64,000 bases of DNA, from NCBI RefSeq assembly GCF_014268755.2, contig NZ_CP077093.1:6159501-6223500 (forward strand), in the 5' to 3' direction. The position numbers and the translations under genes were made by a program. Shown here piece after piece: positions 17,208 to 25,740 of the stretch. The DNA comes from Pseudomonas vanderleydeniana (GTDB lineage: Bacteria; Pseudomonadota; Gammaproteobacteria; Pseudomonadales; Pseudomonadaceae). The stretch's first letter is position 1. Each line of letters starts with the position of its first letter. The notes beneath the pieces are model-generated. The model saw only the letters and a list, made by a program, of their open reading frames with translations. It was not told the DNA's origin and made no database searches.

Positions 17208-17768
17208 ATGAGCGCATCACTGCCCGAGCATTACCGCGAGATCCTCCTGGGCCTGGGTGAAGACCCGGATCGCGAGGGTCTGCTGGATACCCCGAAACGG
17301 GCAGCCAAGGCCATGCAGTACCTGTGTCACGGCTATGCCGAGACCCTGGACGACGTGGTCAACGGCGCGCTGTTCGCCTCGGACAACGACGAGATGGTGA
17401 TCGTCAAGGACATCGAGCTGTACTCGTTGTGCGAACATCACCTGCTGCCCTTCATCGGCAAGGCCCACGTCGCCTACATGCCGACCGGCCAGGTACTGGG
17501 ACTGTCGAAGATCGCCCGGATCGTCGACATGTTCGCCCGGCGCCTGCAGATCCAGGAAAACCTCACCCGGGAAATCGCCGAGGCGATCCAGCAGGTGACC
17601 AACGCCGCCGGTGTCGCGGTGGTGATCGAAGCGCAGCACATGTGCATGATGATGCGCGGCGTGGAAAAACAGAATTCGACCATGAACACCTCGGTGATGC
17701 TCGGCGCCTTGCGCGACTCGAGCACCACCCGCATGGAGTTCCTGCAACTGATCGGACGGAGCAAGTAA
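17208..17768 (+). CDS. folE: GTP cyclohydrolase I
   Basis: A 186-residue type I enzyme that converts GTP to 7,8-dihydroneopterin triphosphate. The zinc-binding CEHHLLPF and [10 protein letters not shown] segments and the conserved [15 protein letters not shown] are all present. It supplies both folate and monapterin; its place between folM and folX points to the monapterin branch. In P. putida a folE gene is reported to be light-induced through LitR-type regulators, and this copy lies next to such a regulator. Whether it is the equivalent copy is not known. Confidence 0.96.
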   Translation: MSASLPEHYREILLGLGEDPDREGLLDTPKRAAKAMQYLCHGYAETLDDVVNGALFASDNDEMVIVKDIELYSLCEHHLLPFIGKAHVAYMPTGQVLGLSKIARIVDMFARRLQIQENLTREIAEAIQQVTNAAGVAVVIEAQHMCMMMRGVEKQNSTMNTSVMLGALRDSSTTRMEFLQLIGRSK

Positions 17769-18140
17769 ATGCCACAACTTCAACCGGGAATGGCCCGGAT
17801 CCGGGTCAAGGACCTGCGTCTGCGCACCTTTATCGGCATCAACGAGGAGGAGATCCTCAACAAGCAGGATGTGCTGATCAACCTGACCATCCTGTACGCC
17901 GCCCAGGAAGCGGTGCGCGACAACGATATCGACCACGCGCTGAACTATCGCACCATCACCAAGGCGATCATCCAGCACGTGGAAGGCAACCGCTTTGCCC
18001 TGCTCGAACGCATGACCCAGGAACTGCTGGACCTGGTGATGAGCAATGCGGCGGTGCAGTACGCCGAGGTCGAGGTCGACAAGCCGCATGCCCTGCGCTT
18101 TGCCGAGTCGGTGTCGATCACCCTCGCCGCCAGCCGCTGA
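17769..18140 (+). CDS. folX: Dihydroneopterin triphosphate 2'-epimerase
   Basis: A 123-residue FolB/FolX-family protein, beginning directly after the folE stop. FolX epimerises dihydroneopterin triphosphate to the monapterin form that FolM later reduces. Motifs include [28 protein letters not shown] and RFALLERMT. It is called FolX rather than FolB because of the folM-folE neighbours and the IGINEEE stretch. Confidence 0.9.
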   Translation: MPQLQPGMARIRVKDLRLRTFIGINEEEILNKQDVLINLTILYAAQEAVRDNDIDHALNYRTITKAIIQHVEGNRFALLERMTQELLDLVMSNAAVQYAEVEVDKPHALRFAESVSITLAASR

Positions 18141-18217
18141 AGCCTCGGGTCGCCTGGCGTTCAGCGCGCCAGGCTCTTATCATCGCGCCCTACCTCCCCT
18201 CAAGCACAGAGCCCCTC

Positions 18218-18514
18218 ATGACCGAGCAAGAACGCCTCGAACTCGAAGCCGCCGCCTTTCGCCGGCTGGTCGCCCACCTGGACAGCCGCAAGGACGTGCA
18301 GAACATCGACCTGATGAACCTCGCCGGGTTCTGCCGCAACTGCCTGTCCAAGTGGTACAAGGCCGAAGCCGACGAGCGCCAGATCGAGCTGAGCCTCGAC
18401 GAAGCCCGCGAAGTGGTCTATGGCATGCCTTACGCCGAGTGGAAAGCCCAATACCAGAAAGAAGCCAGTGCCGAACAACAGGCGGCATTCGCCAAAGGAA
18501 AACCCCATGACTGA
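18218..18514 (+). CDS. DUF1244 family protein
   Basis: A 98-residue DUF1244 protein (MTEQERLELEAAAFRRLVAH). It has a conserved FCRNCLSKWY cysteine pair and a MPYAEWK segment; structures in this family are small and helical. The function is unknown. The ATG at 18218 is 77 nt after folX, and its end overlaps the next gene by 8 nt, so the pair is translationally coupled and may belong to the fol operon. Confidence 0.85.
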   Translation: MTEQERLELEAAAFRRLVAHLDSRKDVQNIDLMNLAGFCRNCLSKWYKAEADERQIELSLDEAREVVYGMPYAEWKAQYQKEASAEQQAAFAKGKPHD

Positions 18515-18845
18515 CCTGAACACCCTGCGCGCCAGCCTTGAAAGCGGCGAACACGTCTTTGCCGACACCCTGGCCTTCATCGCCGCCGGCTACGACTACC
18601 AGCCCCAGGCTTTCAACAACGGCGGCGTGGAAAACGCCGCCGGGCAGAACGAGGGCTCGTGCAAGACCCTCGGCCTGGCCCTGCTCGAAGGCCTGAGCGA
18701 CCAGCAGGCGCTGCTGGCGTTCGGCGAGCATTACCGCTCGGTGCTGGCGACCCCCGAAGGCAGCGACCACGGCAACATCCGCGCGCTGATCAAGCACGGC
18801 CTGGCCGGCGTGAAGTTCGCCACGCAGCCATTGACACGCCGCTGA
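18507..18845 (+). CDS. HopJ-family protein
   Basis: A 112-residue protein of the family named after the P. syringae type III effector HopJ. Features are the N-terminal LRASLESGEHVFADTLAFIA, FNNGGVENAAGQNEGSCKTL, and HGNIRALIKHGLAGVKF. The family is common in non-pathogenic Pseudomonas, so the name does not imply secretion; no secretion signal or hrp box is seen. It starts within the end of the DUF1244 gene. Function unknown. Confidence 0.82.
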   Translation: MTDLNTLRASLESGEHVFADTLAFIAAGYDYQPQAFNNGGVENAAGQNEGSCKTLGLALLEGLSDQQALLAFGEHYRSVLATPEGSDHGNIRALIKHGLAGVKFATQPLTRR

Positions 18846-18849
18846 CGCC

Positions 18850-18965
18850 TTCGCGGATAAACCGGGGCGCCGGCTCCCACAAGGGCCATCTGCCGTACAC
18901 AAAATATGTGCCTGGCGGGACCATTGTGGGAGCCGGCGGTCCGGCGCCCCGGTTTTATCCGCGAA
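18850..18965. repeat. REPIN-type inverted repeat
   Basis: Arms TTCGCGGATAAACCGGGGCG (18850) and its complement ending at 18965 enclose a short loop. The GTGGGAGCCGGC core is present in both arms. A close relative is at 32106-32213. Confidence 0.9.
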
Positions 18966-19001
18966 CAAGTGCCACAGAACAGCATTGCCTGGCACAGATA
19001 C

Positions 19002-19030
19002 AAAAAAACCGGCCAGATGGCCGGTTTTTT
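19002..19030. terminator. Bidirectional Rho-independent terminator
   Basis: An A-run, the stem CCGGCC/GGCCGG with loop AGAT, and a T-run serve both directions. It stands between the HopJ gene and the converging trxB gene, 14 nt past the trxB stop. Confidence 0.92.
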
Positions 19031-19044
19031 CATTTCAGGCTCAC

Positions 19045-20010
<966 letters not shown>

Positions 20011-20069
20011 TCACTCCTGTCGACCGCCCGTATGACGCCGGGACGGAACGCCGGCGAACCGGCTGGAAT

Positions 20070-20117
20070 AAAAAAGGACTGCGAAAGCACTTGGGGAAGG
20101 CTTGAAGCACACAGTCC
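20070..20117 (-). terminator. Terminator-like hairpin in the trxB leader
   Basis: Read leftward, GGACTG (20117-20112) pairs with CAGTCC (20081-20076) around an imperfect inner stem, followed by six T. It lies 62 nt before the trxB ATG with no gene upstream on that strand, so it may be an attenuator or the end of a short RNA. The 302 nt between trxB and cysZ holds nothing else that I recognise. Confidence 0.4.
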
Positions 20118-20309
20118 TGAAAAATAATGTTGTGCAGCGTAACGAGGGGGCAAAGATTAAGGAAATACGCAATAACAATCCAGCTCATAGCGGGTCTCTA
20201 TCCATGAGGAGGTTTTCTACGCCGCCTTTGTTACCGTAAATGTCGACGCTTTCACCGCCTGTACAAAGCCGGTAAGGTCGGCGCGTTTTCCTACTCTTCG
20301 GAGCCTGCT

Positions 20310-21065
20310 ATGCCCGCACCCGTGATGTCCGGCCCACACTACCTGCGCGAGGGCCTCAAACTGGTCCTGAGCCCGGGCTTGCGCCTGTTTGTCCTGTTGC
20401 CACTGCTGGTCAACCTGGTGCTGTTCGTCGGGCTGATCTACTTCGCCGGCCATGAGTTCAGCCTCTGGGTCGATCACCTGATGCCGACCCTGCCCGGCTG
20501 GCTGAGCTTTCTCAACTACATCCTCTGGCCGCTGTTCGTGGTGCTGGTGATCCTGATGGTGTTCTTCACCTTCACCATGCTGGCCAACATCATCGCCTCG
20601 CCGTTCAACGGTTTTCTTGCGGAAAAGGTCGAGGTGGTGGTGCGCGGCAGCGACAACTTCCCGCAATTCAGCTGGGGTGAACTGCTGGCGATGGTGCCCC
20701 GCACCCTGGCCCGGGAAATGCGCAAGCTGGGCTACTTTCTGCCACGGGCCATCGGCCTGTTCATCCTGTCGTTCATCCCGGTGGTGAATATCATCGCTGC
20801 ACCCTTGTGGCTGCCGTTCGGGGTCTGGATGATGGCGATCCAGTACATCGACTATCCGGCGGACAACCACAAGATGAGCTGGCAGGACATGCTTGCCTGG
20901 CTGCGCAGCAAGCGCTGGCAGAGCATGAGTTTTGGTGGCAGCGTCTACCTGGTCTTGCTGATTCCGGTGGTCAACCTGCTGATGATGCCGGCGGCGATTG
21001 CCGGGGCAACGCTGTTCTGGGTACAGGAACGCGGGGACCAGGCGCTTACGCCGTCTTCACGCTGA
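20310..21065 (+). CDS. cysZ: Sulfate transporter CysZ
   Basis: A 251-residue inner-membrane protein with four long hydrophobic stretches ([40 protein letters not shown] and two more). It has the CysZ signature segments [16 protein letters not shown] and [13 protein letters not shown]. It is a high-affinity, proton-driven sulfate channel for cysteine synthesis. It stands apart from other sulfur genes, although cysD and cysNC are ~10 kb downstream. Confidence 0.92.
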   Translation: MPAPVMSGPHYLREGLKLVLSPGLRLFVLLPLLVNLVLFVGLIYFAGHEFSLWVDHLMPTLPGWLSFLNYILWPLFVVLVILMVFFTFTMLANIIASPFNGFLAEKVEVVVRGSDNFPQFSWGELLAMVPRTLAREMRKLGYFLPRAIGLFILSFIPVVNIIAAPLWLPFGVWMMAIQYIDYPADNHKMSWQDMLAWLRSKRWQSMSFGGSVYLVLLIPVVNLLMMPAAIAGATLFWVQERGDQALTPSSR

Positions 21066-21113
21066 TCCCGGGACACCACAAGCCACCGGGCCTGCAACGG
21101 CCCGGCGCGCCCT

Positions 21114-21692
21114 TCAACCCAGGAGGGCGAAAATACCGATCAGGGCGAACACCCAGACGATGCCGCCAAGCACGATCACCAGGTAATTGGCCGGGCTGAA
21201 GTGGGCATTGCCGGCCCCCTCGGGATCACCGCTGGCAAAGTTGATGGCCTGCTGGCCCTGCCATGTGATGAAGACCTGGGCGAACACCCAGAAGGTGCTG
21301 AGTGCCACCAGCAGCGAGCCGCCGATGTTTTTCCTGACCAGGGTCTCCAGCACGTTGCTGAGCACCGCGACGATCACGAACAGGGTCGCCCAGAGCGAGG
21401 CGTCCCAGCGATAGCCACGGCCACTGGCCTGGATGCTCTGTTCAACGTTGCGATACAGCGCGTGGACGAAGAAGATCGCGAAGATCCCCCGGGCGACCGG
21501 CCAGATGTCCGACTGCGTCGAGGCCTTGTACTGGCTCCAGTTCTTGTAGGACCAGTAGATCTGGTACAGCCCCAGGCTGCAGATGAACAGCACGAAGAAC
21601 TTGGCTTTGGACACCACGTAGAAACGGCCGTCGGCCTCGCTGTGCGGTGCATTCAGGTCCGCCTGGGGCGGTGCATAGAGATTGTCGGTCAC
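21114..21692 (-). CDS. Four-helix membrane protein of unknown function
   Basis: The GTG at 21692 is directly preceded by GGAGG and gives a 192-residue protein starting MTDNLYAPPQADLNA, a proline-rich cytosolic lead. About four hydrophobic segments follow (KFFVLFICSLGLYQIYWSYK, WATLFVIVAVLSNVLETL, LLVALSTFWVFAQVFITW, YLVIVLGGIVWVFALIGIF). The GLYQIYWSYKNW stretch recalls DUF4234-type proteins, but this is weak. Longer upstream starts run into the glycosyltransferase control region and are not supported. Confidence 0.75.
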   Translation of the reverse strand: MTDNLYAPPQADLNAPHSEADGRFYVVSKAKFFVLFICSLGLYQIYWSYKNWSQYKASTQSDIWPVARGIFAIFFVHALYRNVEQSIQASGRGYRWDASLWATLFVIVAVLSNVLETLVRKNIGGSLLVALSTFWVFAQVFITWQGQQAINFASGDPEGAGNAHFSPANYLVIVLGGIVWVFALIGIFALLG

Positions 21693-21839
21693 GGGACCTC
21701 CTTGAACGTGGTGGACACCTGATAGTAACGGTCCACTGGCCCGGATATCGAGGACCACACGAGTACTCTGGAGCCTCCGTCACAAATCCATCACCCAACT
21801 GCCACAACGTCGCAACGGCCCCGGGTCGATACTGCGAGC

Positions 21840-23018
21840 ATGACGACAGCTCTGCATATCACCCTGATCACCGAAACCTTCCCACCTGAAATCAACGGCG
21901 TGGCCAATACCCTTGGCCGTCTGTGCGAGGGTTTGCGTGCGCGCGGTCACCAGGTCGAGCTGGTACGTCCACGACAGAACTGCGACCAGACCCGTCCCAG
22001 CGACACCGAGCTGCTACTATGCCGCGGCTGGCCGCTGCCGGGCTATCCGGGGCTGCAGTGGGGGCAATCGTCCATGCACAAACTGTTACGCCGCTGGAAA
22101 CGCCAGCGCCCCGATGTGCTGTACATCGCCACCGAAGGTCCCCTGGGACTTTCCGCCCTGCGCGCGGCCCGACGCCTGGGGATCTCCGTGGTCAGCGGTT
22201 TCCACACGAATTTCCAGCAGTACTCCAACCAGTACGGCCTGGGGATGCTGACGCGATTGCTCACCCATTACCTGCGCTGGTTCCACAACCGCTCCAAGCT
22301 GACCCTGGTGCCCAGCGTCAGCCAGCGCCTGGAACTGGAACGGCGCCACTTCGAACGCCTCGAACTGCTGTCACGGGGCGTCGACAGCCAACTGTTCCAC
22401 CCAGCCAAGCGCCAAGCCGCCCTGCGGGAGAGCTGGGGGCTGGCACCGAACGACATCGCCGTGCTGTATGTCGGGCGACTGGCGACCGAGAAGAACCTCG
22501 GCCTGCTGGCGCGCACCTTCCATGCCCTGCAGGCAACTTATCCACAGCGGACGATGAAGTTGATCGTGGTGGGTGACGGCCCGCTCCGACCTGCCTTGGA
22601 AAAGGAACTGCCCACAGCGATCTTCTGCGGTACCCAGCGTGGCGAAGCCCTGGCCGAGCACTACGCCTGCGGCGACCTGTTCGTCTTCCCCAGCCTGACC
22701 GAGACCTTCGGCAACGTGGTGCTCGAAGCCCTGGCTTCAGGCCTGGCGGTGGTGGCCTATGACCAGGCCGCGGCAGCCCAGCACATTCGCCATGGCTACA
22801 ACGGCGTACTGGCGATGCCAGGCGATGAGGAGGCCTTCCGTGACGCAGCCTGCTGGCTGCTCGAAGGCGGTGAAACCTTGCGCAACGTGCGCCTGAATGC
22901 GCGCCAGCATGCCAGCCGGCAGAGTTGGGGAGCGATCGTCGAACAGTTCGAGATGAAATTGCGCGGGGCCTGCGAAACGGAAGCGGGGACGCCTCATGCG
23001 CCCCCGCTTGCGAGGTAG
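21840..23018 (+). CDS. GT4-family glycosyltransferase
   Basis: A 392-residue GT-B fold glycosyltransferase of family GT4. The N-terminal acceptor domain carries TFPPEINGVANTLGRL. The C-terminal donor domain carries GRLATEKNLGLLARTF, VGDGPLRPALEKEL and the E-x7-E region FPSLTETFGNVVLEALASG. Relatives transfer mannose or glucose to lipids or diacylglycerol; the acceptor here cannot be told. It is monocistronic, and its stop abuts the stop of the convergent Old Yellow Enzyme gene. Confidence 0.88.
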   Translation: MTTALHITLITETFPPEINGVANTLGRLCEGLRARGHQVELVRPRQNCDQTRPSDTELLLCRGWPLPGYPGLQWGQSSMHKLLRRWKRQRPDVLYIATEGPLGLSALRAARRLGISVVSGFHTNFQQYSNQYGLGMLTRLLTHYLRWFHNRSKLTLVPSVSQRLELERRHFERLELLSRGVDSQLFHPAKRQAALRESWGLAPNDIAVLYVGRLATEKNLGLLARTFHALQATYPQRTMKLIVVGDGPLRPALEKELPTAIFCGTQRGEALAEHYACGDLFVFPSLTETFGNVVLEALASGLAVVAYDQAAAAQHIRHGYNGVLAMPGDEEAFRDAACWLLEGGETLRNVRLNARQHASRQSWGAIVEQFEMKLRGACETEAGTPHAPPLAR

Positions 23019-24122
23019 TCAGACCAGGCTGGTCAGGGCCTCGCGGCTGAACGGCAGGATATCCTGTTCGCGTCCGTCACGAACTTTCACCGCCCAGTCC
23101 GGATCGACCAGCAACGCACGTCCCACTGCCACCAGGTCGAACTCATCATTGTTCAGGCGCTCCAGCAGCTTCTCCAGGCTGGCCGGCTGGGCCACCTTGT
23201 CGGTATTGACCATGAACTGCAGGAATTCGCCGTCCAGGCCGACGCTGCCCACGGTGATGGTCGGCTTGCCGGTCAGTTGGCGGGTCCAGCCGGCCAGGTT
23301 GAGCGTGGAACCTTCGAACTCCGGCTCCCAGAATCGTCGGGTGGAGCAGTGGAAGATATCCACGCCCGCATCGGCCAAGGGCTTGAGGAACTCGCCCAGC
23401 GCCTCCGGGGTGTGTACCAGGCGCGCGGTGTAGTCCTGCTGCTTCCACTGGGAGAAGCGGAAGATGATCGGGAAGTCCGGACCGACGGCAGCCCGCACGG
23501 CCTGGATCAGCTCGATGGCGAAACGCGAACGATTGGCCAGGCTGCCACCGTATTCGTCAGTGCGCTGGTTGCTGCCTTCCCAGAAGAACTGGTCGATCAG
23601 GTAGCCGTGGGCACCATGGATCTCGACGCCATCCATGCCGATGGCCTGGGCGTCCTTGGCTGCCTGGGCGAACGCGGCGATCACCTCCTGGATATCCTGC
23701 TGGGTCATGCCATGGACCACCACCTGGCCGTCCTTGAGCTTCTCGCTCGGGCCGTAGCCGGGAACGCTGGCATCCGGCTCGGTGCCCAGGCGCCGCACAT
23801 TACCTACGTGCCAGAGCTGCGGCACGATCCTGCCGCCTTCGGCGTGCACCGCCTCGACCACCTGCTTCCAGCCGGCCAGCGCCGCCTCGCCATAGAAGTG
23901 CGGCACATTCGGGTAACCATTGGCCGCCGGGTGGCCGACGGTGGTTCCCTCGGTGACGATCAGGCCAACACCGGCGGCGGCACGCTTGCGGTAGTACTCG
24001 ATGACTTTCGAGTTGGGTACGCCGCCCGGGGAGAAGGAGCGGGTCATCGGCGCCATTACCACGCGGGTCGGCAGCTCCAGGGCACCGAGCTGGAAGGGTT
24101 TGAACAGGGCTTGGACCGACAT
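23019..24122 (-). CDS. NADH:flavin oxidoreductase (Old Yellow Enzyme family)
   Basis: A 367-residue FMN-dependent ene-reductase with a TIM-barrel fold. It shows the N-terminal ALELPTRVVMAPMTRS, the substrate-anion-binding pair in EIHGAHGYLIDQF (H-x-x-H, the XenA-like variant of H-x-x-N), and NQRTDEYGGSLANRSRF. Such enzymes reduce activated double bonds and nitro compounds. The ATG at 24122 starts the family-typical N-terminus; the frame open to 24185 includes an AT-rich leader. Confidence 0.92.
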   Translation of the reverse strand: MSVQALFKPFQLGALELPTRVVMAPMTRSFSPGGVPNSKVIEYYRKRAAAGVGLIVTEGTTVGHPAANGYPNVPHFYGEAALAGWKQVVEAVHAEGGRIVPQLWHVGNVRRLGTEPDASVPGYGPSEKLKDGQVVVHGMTQQDIQEVIAAFAQAAKDAQAIGMDGVEIHGAHGYLIDQFFWEGSNQRTDEYGGSLANRSRFAIELIQAVRAAVGPDFPIIFRFSQWKQQDYTARLVHTPEALGEFLKPLADAGVDIFHCSTRRFWEPEFEGSTLNLAGWTRQLTGKPTITVGSVGLDGEFLQFMVNTDKVAQPASLEKLLERLNNDEFDLVAVGRALLVDPDWAVKVRDGREQDILPFSREALTSLV

Positions 24123-24272
24123 GGGTGGCACTCCACGGCTGAAAGGGAAAATTATGATCAGGATAATATTCCGTCCGCCGAGCAAGGCACAGCACTATTG
24201 ATCTGAGTGATTAAGCTCGAAAAGCGATAGAGGGAGCCTGCCGTGACCCGGACAGGCTCCTGAGGGAAGGGC

Positions 24273-24755
24273 TCAGGCCAGTGCCTTCTCGATGGCCTGG
24301 ACCACGGCCGGATCGTCCGGCGCCGTGCGCGGCGAGAAACGTGCGAGCACGCGACCGTCCTTGCCCATCAGGAACTTCTCGAAGTTCCAGGTGATGTCGC
24401 CGGGAAATTCGGCGCCCTCGCCCGCCAGCAGCCGATAGAGCTGATGACGATCGTGGCCGTTGACTTCCAGCTTGCGGCTCAACGGAAAGGTCACCCCGTA
24501 ATTGAGGCTGCAGAACTCGCGGATCTCGTCTTCGGACCCCGGCTCCTGGCCGGCGAACTGGTTGCACGGCACGCCCAGCACGGTGAACCCCTGCCCCTTG
24601 TACTGCTGGTAGAGGTTTTCCAGCGCTGCGTACTGCGGCGTCAGGCCACACTTGGAGGCGACATTGACCACCAGCACGACATGCCCCTTGAAGGGTGCGA
24701 GAGGCAGGTCCTGGCCATCCAGCGCCACCAGCGTAAGGTCGTGAAAAGCACTCAT
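24273..24755 (-). CDS. Glutathione peroxidase-like thiol peroxidase
   Basis: A 160-residue BtuE/Gpx protein reducing hydroperoxides in the cytoplasm. The catalytic residues are Cys36 (in NVASKCGLTPQY), Gln70 (NQFAGQEPGS), Trp123 and Asn124 (ITWNFEKFLMGKDG). It uses Cys rather than selenocysteine, and such enzymes often take electrons from thioredoxin. An imperfect hairpin without a good T-run follows at 24233-24261. Confidence 0.95.
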   Translation of the reverse strand: MSAFHDLTLVALDGQDLPLAPFKGHVVLVVNVASKCGLTPQYAALENLYQQYKGQGFTVLGVPCNQFAGQEPGSEDEIREFCSLNYGVTFPLSRKLEVNGHDRHQLYRLLAGEGAEFPGDITWNFEKFLMGKDGRVLARFSPRTAPDDPAVVQAIEKALA

Positions 24756-24841
24756 GGCGAACTCCCGATAATCCCGTGTTACGTCTCGACATTGTTGCCC
24801 GACAGCACGACCGGTTTCCAGCGATGAAACCGCGGCGGACT

Positions 24842-24864
24842 AAAAAGGCGCCCGTGGGCGCCTT
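24842..24864 (-). terminator. Terminator of slyD
   Basis: On the minus strand AAGGCGCCC and GGGCGCCTT form a 9 bp stem followed by T residues. It lies just after the slyD stop. Confidence 0.85.
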
Positions 24865-24891
24865 CCTACAACCAGAGCTTAGCAGCAGAAC

Positions 24892-25377
24892 TCAGTGGTG
24901 ATGGCCGCCTTCGCCATGGATGTGACCATGGGCGATTTCTTCCTGGCTGGCGTCACGGATGTTGACGATCTTGACCTTGAAGTTCAGGCGCTGGCCAGCC
25001 AGCGGGTGGTTGCCGTCGACGGTGACGTCGTCGCCGTCCAGGTCACGGATGGTGACGATCTGCATCTGGCCATCCGGAGCGGAAGCGTGGAACTGCATGC
25101 CCACTTCCAGCTCGTCGACGCCTTCGAACATGCTGCGGCTCAGGGTGCTGACCAGCTCGGCAGCGTATTCGCCGTAGGCATCTTCAGGCTCGACGGTGAC
25201 GTTCAGCTCGTCACCCACGGCCTTGCCTTCCAGGGCCTTTTCCAGGCCTGGAATGATGTTGCCTGCACCTTGCAGGTACACCAGCGGCGCGCCGCCGGCA
25301 GAGCTGTCGATGACCTCACCAGCGTCGTTGGTCAGGGTATAGTCGATGGACACAGCCTTATTGGCAGCGATCAGCAT
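24892..25377 (-). CDS. slyD: FKBP-type peptidyl-prolyl isomerase SlyD
   Basis: A 161-residue SlyD-type FKBP. It has the N-terminal FKBP fold (VSIDYTLTNDAGEVIDSS, GNIIPGLEKALEGK), the inserted flap chaperone domain (about residues 70-120), and a short His-rich tail (HGHIHGEGGHHH) that would bind nickel. It catalyses prolyl isomerisation and holds unfolded proteins and metallochaperones. The ATG at 25377 is used; the longer frame upstream belongs to the divergent DUF3565 gene's strand. Confidence 0.93.
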   Translation of the reverse strand: MLIAANKAVSIDYTLTNDAGEVIDSSAGGAPLVYLQGAGNIIPGLEKALEGKAVGDELNVTVEPEDAYGEYAAELVSTLSRSMFEGVDELEVGMQFHASAPDGQMQIVTIRDLDGDDVTVDGNHPLAGQRLNFKVKIVNIRDASQEEIAHGHIHGEGGHHH

Positions 25378-25684
25378 GGGGCGGGACCTTTTGCAGAAGA
25401 ATGAAGAACGGACAAGTCTAAACAAGGATTCGTCCGAAAGCGAACGGAACCCGGACGGACGGGTTGAACCGGCCCCCTCCTTCATCCTCGGTTTCCACCA
25501 GGATGAGAACGGTCACTGGGTTGCCGAGCTGTCCTGCGGCCATACCCAGCACCTGCGCCACCAGCCGCCATGGCAGTCGCGCACCTGGGTGCTGGACCCG
25601 GTGCAGCGTTCGGCCCGGATCGGCCAACCCTTTGCATGTGGTTGGTGCGCACAGGGCTCGGTTAGCGCTAACCTTGGCGTCTGA
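25376..25684 (+). CDS. DUF3565 protein, likely zinc-binding
   Basis: A protein of up to 102 residues whose conserved part is FILGFHQDENGHWVAELSCG, then HTQHLRHQPPWQSRTWVLDP and ACGWC. The C-x-H and C-x-x-C residues look like a metal-binding site. The start is uncertain: an ATG at 25376 overlaps the divergent slyD start by 2 nt, and the conserved domain begins only ~35 codons later, so a TTG/GTG start may be used. Function unknown. Confidence 0.7.
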   Translation: MGRDLLQKNEERTSLNKDSSESERNPDGRVEPAPSFILGFHQDENGHWVAELSCGHTQHLRHQPPWQSRTWVLDPVQRSARIGQPFACGWCAQGSVSANLGV

Positions 25685-25740
25685 ATATCGCAGGGGATCA
25701 ACCATCGGTCCCCGCAGTTGCGCTCCACAAGAGACTACGC

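Noticed and set aside
18507..18845. Type III effector island
   Set aside because: The HopJ-family gene is in a conserved housekeeping context, with no hrp box, chaperone or secretion genes nearby.
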